DNA of 64,000 nt, from NCBI GenBank assembly GCA_017656265.1, contig JACDOD010000002.1, forward strand, positions 186,001 to 250,000, written 5' to 3'. How positions within the stretch are numbered: position 1 is the stretch's first letter; each line of letters starts with the position of its first letter. Under the pieces are notes generated by a model. It ran no database searches. It was not told where the DNA came from and was given only the letters and a program-made list of their open reading frames with translations. Positions 55,771 through 63,919 of this stretch are shown in pieces. This stretch comes from Bacillaceae bacterium (lineage in GTDB: Bacteria > Bacillota > Bacilli > Bacillales > Alkalibacillaceae). The position numbers and the translations under genes were made by a program.

Positions 55771-55965
55771 AACCTCAACACCCTTTCGATTTTAAATTTC
55801 ATAACAATTTTTTACTCCCCTCATTATTTAACAAATAATACCATAAGAGGGCTAATATTGAATAATAATATGGCTGTTCATGCTGAATAGTGCTTTTGTA
55901 TTTGACACGAAGGCCCCTTTAAATTTGTCCGTCAAGTCATGAGGGGTGCAAAGCTTTTTTCATCA

Positions 55966-55994
55966 TTGACATTAACGTTAACGTAAACTAGAAT
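55966..55994 (+). promoter_or_regulatory. MerR-type promoter with operator in the spacer
   Basis: TTGACA (55966-55971) and TAGAAT (55989-55994) are 17 bases apart. The spacer TTAACGTTAACGTAAAC contains a palindromic AACGTTAACGT-type site. Its placement fits control by the MerR protein encoded 40 bases downstream. Confidence 0.65.
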
Positions 55995-56031
55995 ATAAGT
56001 ACATAAAATTTTCAGAAAGTTGTGAAACAAA

Positions 56032-56427
56032 ATGGAGCAAACCTACACTATATCCGATCTTGCCCATGAATTTGATATCAGTACCAGAACCATTCGCTAT
56101 TACGAGGAGCGGGGGCTGATTCATCCCGGCCGGACAGAGGGCGGTCAGCGAACCTATTCCCGAAAAGACCGGACGCGGCTTCGTCTCATTTTGCGAGGGA
56201 AGCGGTTTGGCTTTTCCCTTGAGGAAATTGCTGAAATGATCAATATGTTTGATCAGGATCGCTCCGGGAAAAAGCAGCTGGAGGTTACGATCCAGTATGG
56301 CAGGAAAAAAATCAAGGAGGTGGATGATAAAATTCAGGATATGATAGCGCTAAGGGACGAAATGGAATCATTGCTTCAAGATTTTCAGTCACGTTTAAAA
56401 CAAATAAAGGGGGAGGAATCACGTTGA
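56032..56427 (+). CDS. MerR-family regulator of the acyl-CoA genes
   Basis: A 131-residue MerR-type protein. The winged helix-turn-helix covers residues 4-70 (ISDLAHEFDISTRTIRYYEE and GLIHPGRTEGGQRTYSR), and a dimerising coiled coil runs to about 125. No metal-binding Cys tail is present, so an organic effector is likely. It leads an operon with an acyl-CoA synthetase and an acyl-CoA dehydrogenase and ends overlapping the next gene, resembling the LiuR-like regulators of fatty or branched-chain acid catabolism. Confidence 0.85.
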   Translation: MEQTYTISDLAHEFDISTRTIRYYEERGLIHPGRTEGGQRTYSRKDRTRLRLILRGKRFGFSLEEIAEMINMFDQDRSGKKQLEVTIQYGRKKIKEVDDKIQDMIALRDEMESLLQDFQSRLKQIKGEESR

Positions 56428-57944
56428 ATATTTCCGAATTGCTGGCAAGAAATGCGAGAAAGTTTCCGAACAAAGAGGGATTTGTCTCCGGGAAGGAACG
56501 TTTCACGTATAAAGACGTCGATCAAAAGGTCAATCAGCTGGCCAACGCCTTAAATGAAAAAGGAATTACTCAGGGAGACAAGGTGATTTTATTTTCACCC
56601 AATACGATGGACTTTGTGTACAGTTATTTTGCTGTGCAGCGTCTTGGTGCCATCATTGTGCCGATAAACGCCAAACTCACCACTGAAGAAATCCGTTATA
56701 TTCTGGAACATAGTGAGGCAAAAGCATTGATTGGTCATGAACTGCTCTGGGCACAGGTGATCCCGCTTGTTGAAGAATATCCGATACTCTGGATCACCAC
56801 AGGAAAACCGAGTCACCCCGGAGTGGAAATTTTAAATGACGTAATTGAAAGCGGTTCCAATGCGCCAATTGAAAGTGCCTTAAAAGAAGATGACCTTTCC
56901 ACCATGCTGTACACATCCGGTACTACAGGCAGACCAAAGGGTGTGCTGCTGTCCCAGCGGAGTGCCTTAACGGTGGCCACCATGATGTGCATAGAAACCG
57001 GAATGAACGATGACTCACGGATTTTGCACATGATGCCTCTCAGCCACTCAGCACCGCTGCACCTCTTTTTCGTCGCAGGAACGTATGTGGGCGCAACCCA
57101 TGTATTGGCTCCAACCTTCACACCAGATTTGCTGCTTCAGCTTGTATCTACAGAAAAAATCACCCACTTTTTCGGAGCACCTGTAGCCTACCTGCTGACT
57201 GCAAAACACCCAGAGATTGAACAATATGACTTGTCCAGTGTAAAACGATGGATTTATGGGGGAGCTCCTCTGTCCAAAATGGAAGTGCAATTTGTTCAGG
57301 AAAAATTCCAGACAGATCAGCTCATGTGTGTATATGGGCTTACCGAAGCCGGACCAAACGGCACGTTCCTTAGCCCGGAAGATCATCAAACGAAAGCCGG
57401 AAGTATTGGCAAGCGGGCTGCATTGAACTGTGAAGTGCGAATTGTGAATGCGGAAGGTGAGGATGTTGAACCGGGCGAAATCGGGGAAATCATCTTGCGC
57501 GGGGAAGGCAATATGGCCGGCTATTACAAAGATGACGAAAAAACGAAGGAAGCGATAAAGGAAGGCTGGCTCTATACCGGTGATATGGCTAAATTTGATG
57601 AAGACGGCTATATCTGGGTTGTGGACCGAAAGAAAGACATGATTATTTCCGGTGGGGTCAACATTTATCCAAAGGAAATTGAAGATACATTGAAAACCCA
57701 TCCGGCCATTGAGGATGTGGCCGTTATCGGAACACCACATCCGGACTGGGGCGAAACGGTGAAAGCCTTCGTGGTGGCAAGTGAGCCGATGGAAAACCTG
57801 GAACAGACATGCAAAGACTTCCTGAAAGGGAAACTGGCGAAATTCAAAATTCCGCGGGTGTATGAGCAAATCGATGAACTTCCCCGCAATGCCACCGGGA
57901 AAATTTTAAAACATCAGCTTCGGGAAAAGGAGCATGTGCAATGA
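56424..57944 (+). CDS. AMP-dependent acyl-CoA synthetase
   Basis: A 506-residue adenylate-forming enzyme that activates a carboxylic acid to its CoA thioester with ATP. The P-loop MLYTSGTTGRPKGVLLS is near residue 158, YGLTEAGPN near 304, YTGDMAKFDEDGYIWVVDRKKDMI near 385, and the catalytic Lys is in RNATGKILKH near 493. The TTG start overlaps the merR stop, with GGGGGAGGAA upstream. Neighbours suggest fatty acid or short-chain acid degradation. Chain length is undetermined. Confidence 0.9.
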   Translation: MNISELLARNARKFPNKEGFVSGKERFTYKDVDQKVNQLANALNEKGITQGDKVILFSPNTMDFVYSYFAVQRLGAIIVPINAKLTTEEIRYILEHSEAKALIGHELLWAQVIPLVEEYPILWITTGKPSHPGVEILNDVIESGSNAPIESALKEDDLSTMLYTSGTTGRPKGVLLSQRSALTVATMMCIETGMNDDSRILHMMPLSHSAPLHLFFVAGTYVGATHVLAPTFTPDLLLQLVSTEKITHFFGAPVAYLLTAKHPEIEQYDLSSVKRWIYGGAPLSKMEVQFVQEKFQTDQLMCVYGLTEAGPNGTFLSPEDHQTKAGSIGKRAALNCEVRIVNAEGEDVEPGEIGEIILRGEGNMAGYYKDDEKTKEAIKEGWLYTGDMAKFDEDGYIWVVDRKKDMIISGGVNIYPKEIEDTLKTHPAIEDVAVIGTPHPDWGETVKAFVVASEPMENLEQTCKDFLKGKLAKFKIPRVYEQIDELPRNATGKILKHQLREKEHVQ

Positions 57945-59611
57945 GTAACTTTTATGATCAGGAAGCGGTACTGCTAAGAATTTTAAAGGATAAACTGGAT
58001 CCTGAGTTGTACGAATATGCGGTCCAGGAACTGGAAACGTTTTATGACAAATGCTACGAAGAATTTGACCCCCGGGCGGTGCACACCGATCGGGAAGGAC
58101 AGCCAAAGCTGATCAAATACAACCGCTTTGGTGACGATGTATCGGAAATCTGGGTGAATGAAGGCTATAAAAAGACGGTTGAAGATACGTACAATGCGGG
58201 AATTGTGGGGTATGTCCATAAACCGATTCCCGAACTGGGCCGGAAAGGGAATTATTTGTACAGCTATGCCCAGGGGTACTTACTCTCACAGGTGGAACCT
58301 GGCTTTTATTGCCCTGTAACCTTGACCATGGCCGTGGCATACTTAATCGATCATTTTGCCGATAATGAATTGCGGGAAACCTTCCTCCCCCATGTGCTTT
58401 CCACTGGCGAAGTGGAGCTTTATGAAGGGGCGACCTTTTTAACGGAGCGTCAGGGCGGATCTGACGTAGGGGCCAATGAGGTGAAGGCTGTCCAGGATGG
58501 TGATGGATGCCGTCTGTACGGGGAAAAATATTTTGCCTCCAATGCCGGGCAATGTGGAGTGGCAGCGGTTCTCGCCCGGATAGAGGGCAGTGAGCCGGGG
58601 ACAAAAGGACTGAGCCTCTTTTTGGTTCCATGGCGGAAAGAAGACGGCTCCATTAATGACATTCAGGTGCGCCGGCTGAAGGATAAACTCGGCGTTCGGG
58701 CTGTTCCGTCAGCGGAAATTGTGTTTGAAGGATCAAAAGCTTATCTGGTGGGCGATCCGAAAAAAGGGTTTTACTACATGATGGAGGCCCTGAACTTATC
58801 CAGGGTCTGTAACGCCATTGCTTCCGTCGGCATCATGAAGCGGGCCTTGAAGGAAGCTCACGAGTATGCGGACTGGCGGGAAGCATTTGGAAATAAAATT
58901 TTACAATATCCAATGGTCAAGGAAACCCTGACAAATCTGCAGGCCCGTTATGAAATTCAGCTCTCTGCCCTATATGAGCTGATTGAAATTTTTGACCAGG
59001 TAATGAACGATCGGGACAGTGTGACAGATGAACAAGTGGCCATGAACCGTTTGCTGATTGCTTTATTAAAAGCAAGAACAGCAGATGAAGCGATAGACTT
59101 TTCCCATGAAGCCATTGAAATACACGGGGGCAATGGCTATATTGAAGATTTTGTCACTCCCCGGCTGCTGCGTGATGCCCAGGTGCTGACCGTCTGGGAA
59201 GGAACCGCCAACATACTCGGGCTGGAAGTGCTTCGCCTGATTAAAAAATATCAGGTCCACGAGCTCTTTTCCAAAAAAATCCATCAGATGCTTGATGGCT
59301 GCACCATCGATCAAACCTGGCTCCAGCCGATTCAAAAGAAAATGAAAAAATTGCAGAAAGCCCTTCAGTTTTTACAGGGTCAAGACGAAGATGCCCAGAC
59401 TTATCATGCCAAACGCCTGGCCAATATGATGACGGACATTTATTTAGCTGCCCATGCCATCGAACGGATTGAAACGGAGCGGGATGAAACCATTGCAAAA
59501 TTAATGATTGATCATTTACTTGGCGACTACGGATTAGATGAAGAAATGCTCCCGGTTAAAAAATTTGCGGAAATTATGAAACCAGAATTAAAATCATTCG
59601 TAAATTCATAA
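57941..59611 (+). CDS. Acyl-CoA dehydrogenase (AidB-like)
   Basis: A 556-residue flavoprotein of the acyl-CoA dehydrogenase superfamily. The FAD segment FLTERQGGSDVGANE is near residue 167, and the C-terminal IEIHGGNGYIEDFVTPRLLRDA is near 393. An extra C-terminal helical domain makes it larger than short-chain dehydrogenases and similar to AidB-type proteins. Its ATG overlaps the synthetase stop (ATGA), so the enzymes are co-translated and likely act in sequence: activation, then alpha-beta oxidation. Confidence 0.87.
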   Translation: MSNFYDQEAVLLRILKDKLDPELYEYAVQELETFYDKCYEEFDPRAVHTDREGQPKLIKYNRFGDDVSEIWVNEGYKKTVEDTYNAGIVGYVHKPIPELGRKGNYLYSYAQGYLLSQVEPGFYCPVTLTMAVAYLIDHFADNELRETFLPHVLSTGEVELYEGATFLTERQGGSDVGANEVKAVQDGDGCRLYGEKYFASNAGQCGVAAVLARIEGSEPGTKGLSLFLVPWRKEDGSINDIQVRRLKDKLGVRAVPSAEIVFEGSKAYLVGDPKKGFYYMMEALNLSRVCNAIASVGIMKRALKEAHEYADWREAFGNKILQYPMVKETLTNLQARYEIQLSALYELIEIFDQVMNDRDSVTDEQVAMNRLLIALLKARTADEAIDFSHEAIEIHGGNGYIEDFVTPRLLRDAQVLTVWEGTANILGLEVLRLIKKYQVHELFSKKIHQMLDGCTIDQTWLQPIQKKMKKLQKALQFLQGQDEDAQTYHAKRLANMMTDIYLAAHAIERIETERDETIAKLMIDHLLGDYGLDEEMLPVKKFAEIMKPELKSFVNS

Positions 59612-59654
59612 CGAATGATGTATAATAAAAACTGGAAAACAGAATGATATTCTT

Positions 59655-59754
59655 CTCTTCTAAAGGGGAGTAGCTGGACAATAAAGTCGTCACTACGAGA
59701 GATATTCCTCTCCGGCTTTATTGGCAACGATAAGTTGTTAGCGAGACCTTTACG
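59655..59754 (+). ncRNA. yybP-ykoY manganese riboswitch
   Basis: The aptamer has the family signatures TAAAGGGGAGTAGC (59661-59674), AAAGTCGTC near 59683, CCGGCTTTATTG near 59711 and TTAGCGAGACCTTTA (59738-59752). P1 pairs TAAAGG with CCTTTA. The 3' strand of P1 is also the 5' arm of the terminator behind it, so Mn2+ binding should switch transcription on. It stands before terC, its usual partner. Confidence 0.92.
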
Positions 59755-59780
59755 TGCGGAATGCGTAAAGGTCTTTTTTA
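59744..59780 (+). terminator. Expression-platform terminator of the Mn riboswitch
   Basis: AGACCTTTA (59744-59752) pairs with TAAAGGTCT (59766-59774), followed by TTTTTT. It is mutually exclusive with aptamer P1. Confidence 0.9.
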
Positions 59781-59783
59781 TGG

Positions 59784-59816
59784 GCCTTTACCGCATGCGT
59801 GGTAAAGGCTTTTTTA
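59784..59816 (+). terminator. Second, tandem terminator
   Basis: GCCTTTACC (59784-59792) pairs with GGTAAAGGC (59801-59809), followed by six T. It repeats the CCTTTAC/GTAAAGG sequence of the first terminator, so its arms could also pair with those of the riboswitch. Confidence 0.85.
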
Positions 59817-60112
59817 ATGGCTAAAAATGGAACAGATTGCAAAAGATAAGGGCAGCAACCGATTATGGACAATCGGTGATTACCCCCTATTCCGATCTAT
59901 TAGCAATAGTGAGGTTTGGTACATCGCTTTTAGTATTTTGGGCTTATTTATTAGCAACATACACATTATGAGCAATCTGGGTCCATGTTTGGCCGTCATC
60001 ACACTTTTATTAGCAAGATGATTGCAAATGTAAAAACAACACCTCTCAGTCAAAAAGCAGACTCGATATGAACGATGCCGTATCACATATTTAAACAAGG
60101 GAGTTGAATGAA
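59817..60112 (+). other. Leader between the tandem terminators and terC
   Basis: About 300 bases with a 64-codon open frame (59827-60021) encoding a peptide with one hydrophobic stretch, but no ribosome site before it. The nonamer TATTAGCAA appears three times (about 59898, 59950, 60007). I see no gene I can support. It is a long untranslated leader or debris. Confidence 0.35.
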
Positions 60113-60889
60113 ATGGATTGGGGATTATTAATGGAATATGGATGGGTACTTCTTGTCTTAGTCGGACTGGAGGGAATATTGGCAGCGGACAATGCGCTGG
60201 TACTCGCCATCATGGTGAAGCACCTTCCAGAAGACAAACGGAAAAAAGCTTTATTTTATGGACTGTTTGGTGCCCTGCTTTTGCGTCTTGGGTCTTTATT
60301 TATTATCTCATTCCTGGTTGATGTATGGCAGGTTCAGGCGATTGGTGCGCTCTATCTTCTGTATATTGCCATCAATTACTTAATGAAAAAATATGTGCGT
60401 AAAGAAGATCATCATAAGAGCAAAAAGCCACAAAAAGCTCCATCTGGATTCTGGGCGACGGTAGCAAAAGTCGAATTCGCGGACCTTGCATTTGCGGTGG
60501 ATTCCATCCTTGCAGCTGTAGCACTGGCTGTAGCCTTGCCGGCAACCCCACTTCCTACAATTGGGGGCATGGATGGGGGACAATTCCTGGTTGTCTTTGC
60601 AGGTGGAATGATTGGTGTCATTATCATGAGATTTGCTGCCAATCTGTTTGTGAATCTGTTACAAAGCAGGCCAGGACTAGAAACGGCTGCCTTTTTAATT
60701 GTCGGATGGGTTGGTGTGAAACTGGCTGTCATCACGCTGGCGCATCCTGACATTGGACTCATTTCTGAACACTTTGCCCATTCTACTGCCTGGAAATTGA
60801 TATTCTATGCAGTATTGGTGGGGATTGCAGCAGCTGGATGGTTTTTGTCATCACCAGGGCGAAAACACGAAAGAGAAAATGCGATATAA
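60113..60889 (+). CDS. terC: TerC family membrane protein, probable manganese exporter
   Basis: A 258-residue protein with seven to nine membrane helices. The first has GLEGILAADNALVLAIMVKHLP (about residues 16-38) and the second repeat has EFADLAFAVDSILAA near residue 122, the paired acidic motifs typical of TerC. Bacillus homologues (YkoY, YceF) export Mn2+. The upstream Mn riboswitch strongly supports that role here. The ATG at 60113 is preferred, 9 bases after AAGGGAG. Confidence 0.9.
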   Translation: MDWGLLMEYGWVLLVLVGLEGILAADNALVLAIMVKHLPEDKRKKALFYGLFGALLLRLGSLFIISFLVDVWQVQAIGALYLLYIAINYLMKKYVRKEDHHKSKKPQKAPSGFWATVAKVEFADLAFAVDSILAAVALAVALPATPLPTIGGMDGGQFLVVFAGGMIGVIIMRFAANLFVNLLQSRPGLETAAFLIVGWVGVKLAVITLAHPDIGLISEHFAHSTAWKLIFYAVLVGIAAAGWFLSSPGRKHERENAI

Positions 60890-60967
60890 ATTTCACAGGA
60901 AGATCAATTCTATGATAGGATTACACCATTTTTTGTAGAATAATGTATATACGAAGGAGGAAATCGT

Positions 60968-61399
60968 ATGGGAAAAACATTTATTGTACCAGTAGATGGA
61001 TCTGAACATTCTATAAAAGCTTTGAAATATGCATTGAGCATAGCTGAAGAAACCAAGTCAGGCATATTGCTTGTAAATGTCCAGCCGAGCTATCAAAACG
61101 TTCATTACGTAAAACGTTTTATAAAAGAGAACCAGCTTGCAGAGTATCGGGAAATGATGGCAAATGAAGTATTCGAAAAGATGGATCCATATATAAAAGA
61201 TACTGAAGTCAATGTAGATAAGAAAATGTTAATCGGGCTTCCAGAAAAAGAAATTCTCAAACTTGCCGAGGAGATCACCGATTGTCATGGTATTATTATG
61301 GGGTCCCGCGGTATGGGAATGATGAAAAGCAAGGTGCTTGGAAGTGTGAGTTACAGCGTGCTCCATGAAGCAACCTGTCCGGTTACAGTTGTTCCATAA
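60968..61399 (+). CDS. Universal stress protein
   Basis: A 143-residue UspA-fold protein. VPVDGSEHS at the N-terminus and GSRGMGMMKSKVLGSVSYSV (the G-2x-G-9x-G-S/T nucleotide loop) near the C-terminus indicate the ATP-binding subtype. AAGGAGGAA precedes the ATG. Own terminator behind. Its exact stress is unknown, and it does not share the riboswitch with terC with any certainty. Confidence 0.9.
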   Translation: MGKTFIVPVDGSEHSIKALKYALSIAEETKSGILLVNVQPSYQNVHYVKRFIKENQLAEYREMMANEVFEKMDPYIKDTEVNVDKKMLIGLPEKEILKLAEEITDCHGIIMGSRGMGMMKSKVLGSVSYSVLHEATCPVTVVP

Positions 61400-61416
61400 T
61401 AATTCTACGTGTGATG

Positions 61417-61452
61417 GCTGACCTGAAACACTCTATGCAGGTCAGCTTTTTT
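61417..61452 (+). terminator. Terminator of the usp gene
   Basis: GCTGACCTG (61417-61425) pairs with CAGGTCAGC (61438-61446), followed by TTTTTTG. Confidence 0.9.
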
Positions 61453-61564
61453 GTATCTTTATGTGCTATAAAGTCAAGAAGTTTGACAAAAAGCGATGGA
61501 TGCAAGAAACTTTTGTCAATTTTTATGCGTCATACTAAGTAAATCAAAAGAGAGGGGTATCGTT

Positions 61565-62038
61565 ATGATTAAATTACGTGAGAAGTACAAAAAGCGGCCC
61601 ATTCGATTTCTTGACCTCTGGGAACATAAAGGGTGGAGGATGAAAGTCTATGGAATCTCCTATGGTGGAGACTTGCCGCGTAAAGAGTTGATTCCCAAAG
61701 CGAAAGAGCTGGCGGCTCAACATTTGCCGGTTCCGGCAGTAACTGATAATCGTTATGGTGTTGGTTTTATAGGTGTACACGATGGAGAAGGGGCAAGTTT
61801 TATATTCATTGATTGGTGGACAAATGAAAACGAGCTAATTCACCATGTATATGTAGCACCGCACGAAACGCCCGATCAATTTGAATATTTTAATAGTAAA
61901 GGGTTAATCGCCTGCTGCTGGGATTTGAAAGTGATGTGTTTTGAGAGGGATAGCTGGGTAAAAACCATACTCAACAATCCTAAAGGTAGTCCTGATATTG
62001 AAGAATATCTGCAGCAGCGATTAAACGAAGATGTTTGA
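61565..62038 (+). CDS. Hypothetical cytoplasmic protein
   Basis: A 157-residue soluble protein with several Trp and the blocks WRMKVYGISYGGDLPR, VPAVTDNRYGVGFIGVHDGEG and HHVYVAPHETP. I do not recognise the family. The ATG at 61565 is chosen because AGAGAGGGGTA is just upstream. It lies beside a truncated P-loop gene. Confidence 0.6.
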   Translation: MIKLREKYKKRPIRFLDLWEHKGWRMKVYGISYGGDLPRKELIPKAKELAAQHLPVPAVTDNRYGVGFIGVHDGEGASFIFIDWWTNENELIHHVYVAPHETPDQFEYFNSKGLIACCWDLKVMCFERDSWVKTILNNPKGSPDIEEYLQQRLNEDV

Positions 62039-62096
62039 TTAACGGGATGGTAAGAGAGTTGCAAGGGTCAATAGAGTGGTTAAGGGATGATGAGTG

Positions 62097-62174
62097 GTGA
62101 CCAAACTCCATATGATAGATGGTCCGGGGAGCGGGAAAACTTTTATAGCTGAAATGCTATTGCAACATTTGTAG
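62097..62174 (+). pseudogene. Truncated P-loop nucleotide-binding gene
   Basis: A GTG start behind AAGGGATGATGA reads MTKLHMIDGPGSGKTFIAEM and stops after 25 codons. The Walker A motif GPGSGKT is intact, as in small kinases or NTPases. The following bases show only short open scraps, so most of the gene has been lost. Confidence 0.55.
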
Positions 62175-62251
62175 ATTCCAATGTATGGCATCGAGAAATT
62201 TTTCTCTCATATAGGCGAAAAAAGCAGATTAAACCAATAGTCCAGTGGATT

Positions 62252-62437
62252 TTATTGCTCCCCCAATTCATGATCCCTTTGACATGGTTCCGTAACCTCA
62301 TCTAACCTTCTCTCAATGCGGTGCAGTTGCTTTTGCAGGTTCGAAATTGAGCGGAAAAGCCAGATAATTAGTGCTACAGCGATAATAAAAGACCCAAAAA
62401 ACAGCAGTTGAAATAGAACATCGATTAGATTAGTCAT
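62252..62437 (-). CDS. Small membrane protein with coiled tail
   Basis: A 61-residue protein with an N-terminal membrane helix (about residues 5-28) and a short amphipathic coil (SISNLQKQLHRIERRLDEV). AGGGAGG lies about 10 bases before the ATG at 62437. No family named, though similar one-helix coil proteins are common in Bacillaceae. Confidence 0.5.
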   Translation of the reverse strand: MTNLIDVLFQLLFFGSFIIAVALIIWLFRSISNLQKQLHRIERRLDEVTEPCQRDHELGEQ

Positions 62438-62527
62438 TTCTGCCAGCCTCCCTGGAAATAGTATACTATACATTTAAACACAGCTGAATATAGTTTGCTT
62501 GTTTACACGGTGAAAGGAGATACGTAG

Positions 62528-62992
62528 ATGAATTACATTCAACAAATGAGAACATACATTGGCCATGATGTACTTTTTACAGTAGGATGCGGGGCGATCA
62601 TAGAAAAAGATAACTCCATCCTGCTGCAGCATCGGATGGATGAGGATAACTGGTGTGTTCCCGGTGGTGTCATGGAAATCGGAGAAAGCTTTGAAGAAGC
62701 CGTTAAACGGGAGACTTTCGAGGAAACCGGGATTGAAATCATAGACTTCGAACTGTTCGGGATCTATTCAGGGGAAAAATGTTTTGTCGAATACCCAAAT
62801 AAAGATCAAGTTTACAGCGTGCAGATTATTTTTAAGGTGTTAAACTACAAAGGTGAACTGAAACAGCAAGGTCCAGAAGCAAGAGAGCATCGGTTTTTTA
62901 CCAGCACTGAACTGCCAAAAAACTTAAACCCCCGTCAGCAGAAGTTTATCCAGGACTGGGCAAGAGGTGCTGACATTCCCATTGTGGATTAA
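62528..62992 (+). CDS. Nudix hydrolase
   Basis: A 154-residue Nudix enzyme. The Nudix box reads GVMEIGESFEEAVKRETFEE, then TGI (residues about 47-69), with all GX5EX7REUXEEXGU positions met. It hydrolyses nucleoside diphosphate derivatives, but the substrate is not predictable. GAAAGGAGA precedes the ATG. The next gene starts 18 bases on, so the two may be co-transcribed. Confidence 0.9.
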   Translation: MNYIQQMRTYIGHDVLFTVGCGAIIEKDNSILLQHRMDEDNWCVPGGVMEIGESFEEAVKRETFEETGIEIIDFELFGIYSGEKCFVEYPNKDQVYSVQIIFKVLNYKGELKQQGPEAREHRFFTSTELPKNLNPRQQKFIQDWARGADIPIVD

Positions 62993-63009
62993 ATGGTTGA
63001 GGTGAAAAC

Positions 63010-63855
63010 ATGAAATTAACCGTAAGAGATGGAGTTCAATTATACGTGGAACGAAGCGGCAGAGGGATTCCGTGCGTATATCTGCATGGAGGGCCGGGGT
63101 ACTGGAGCAAATCCTTTCAAGTAACGGCCGGCAGTATTTTGGAAGAACACCTGGATATGATTTACCTCGATCAAAGGGGCTGCGGACGATCGGATCAGGA
63201 CCCTAATGAAGATTACGCCTTAAAAAAACTTGTGGAAGATCTTGAGGATATCAGGCAGCAGCTTCATATCGATGAATGGATCGTTATGGGACATTCCTTT
63301 GGTGGAATTCTGGCTGTAGCGTATGCGCATCAATATCCGGAATATACAAAAGGGGTTATTTTATTCAATGCCACGTTAAACATGATGGATTCAATAAAAC
63401 ATCAGATCCAGAAGGGACTCCAGACACTAAAGCAGCCTTCTGCGGAACTATCAGGTGATCATATTGAACAATTGACAGCCTTATTCAATCGCGTGTTAGA
63501 GGAGCTTCGGAAACATAAAGCTTATGATACATTTCAATTCATGAAACCGGAAAATAAAAAACTGTTAGAACGTATTGACCAGTCATTGGATATGAAGCCT
63601 TCCTTTCAAACATATGTTTTTTCATCAGACGAATATTTTCAGGACTTCACCCTATTAACTAGAGAAATAGAAAAACCGGTTTTAGTGATCACCGGAGAAC
63701 ATGATCACGCAATAGGCCCTGAGCATTATCAAAGCTTTCAATTCCCCTGTGTTCAAATAAAGAAAATGAACGGTGCACACCATCCATACCTGGAAAACCA
63801 GCAGGAATTGAAAGAGAGTATAGCGGATTTCATGAAGAACTTCTATGTAAGATAA
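63010..63855 (+). CDS. Alpha/beta hydrolase (prolyl iminopeptidase-like)
   Basis: A 281-residue alpha/beta hydrolase. HGGPGYW near residue 27 is the oxyanion region common in proline iminopeptidases, and YLDQRGCGRSD follows. The nucleophile Ser is in GHSFGG near residue 97, with Asp in TGEHDHAIG near 234 and His in GAHHPYLE near 258. GAGGTGAA lies before the ATG. The substrate could be a peptide or ester. Confidence 0.85.
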   Translation: MKLTVRDGVQLYVERSGRGIPCVYLHGGPGYWSKSFQVTAGSILEEHLDMIYLDQRGCGRSDQDPNEDYALKKLVEDLEDIRQQLHIDEWIVMGHSFGGILAVAYAHQYPEYTKGVILFNATLNMMDSIKHQIQKGLQTLKQPSAELSGDHIEQLTALFNRVLEELRKHKAYDTFQFMKPENKKLLERIDQSLDMKPSFQTYVFSSDEYFQDFTLLTREIEKPVLVITGEHDHAIGPEHYQSFQFPCVQIKKMNGAHHPYLENQQELKESIADFMKNFYVR

Positions 63856-63919
63856 ATAATAAGGTTTCCACCAGAAACCTGGTGAAAGCAAAAGGCAATG
63901 GTAACCGGAGGGATGTTTT

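Noticed and set aside
56813-58662. Long minus-strand open frames across the acyl-CoA genes
   Set aside because: They are shadows of well-supported plus-strand genes with clear motifs.
59827-60021. 64-codon open frame in the terC leader
   Set aside because: No ribosome site and no recognisable family. It could be read-through debris, so it is noted only in the leader entry.
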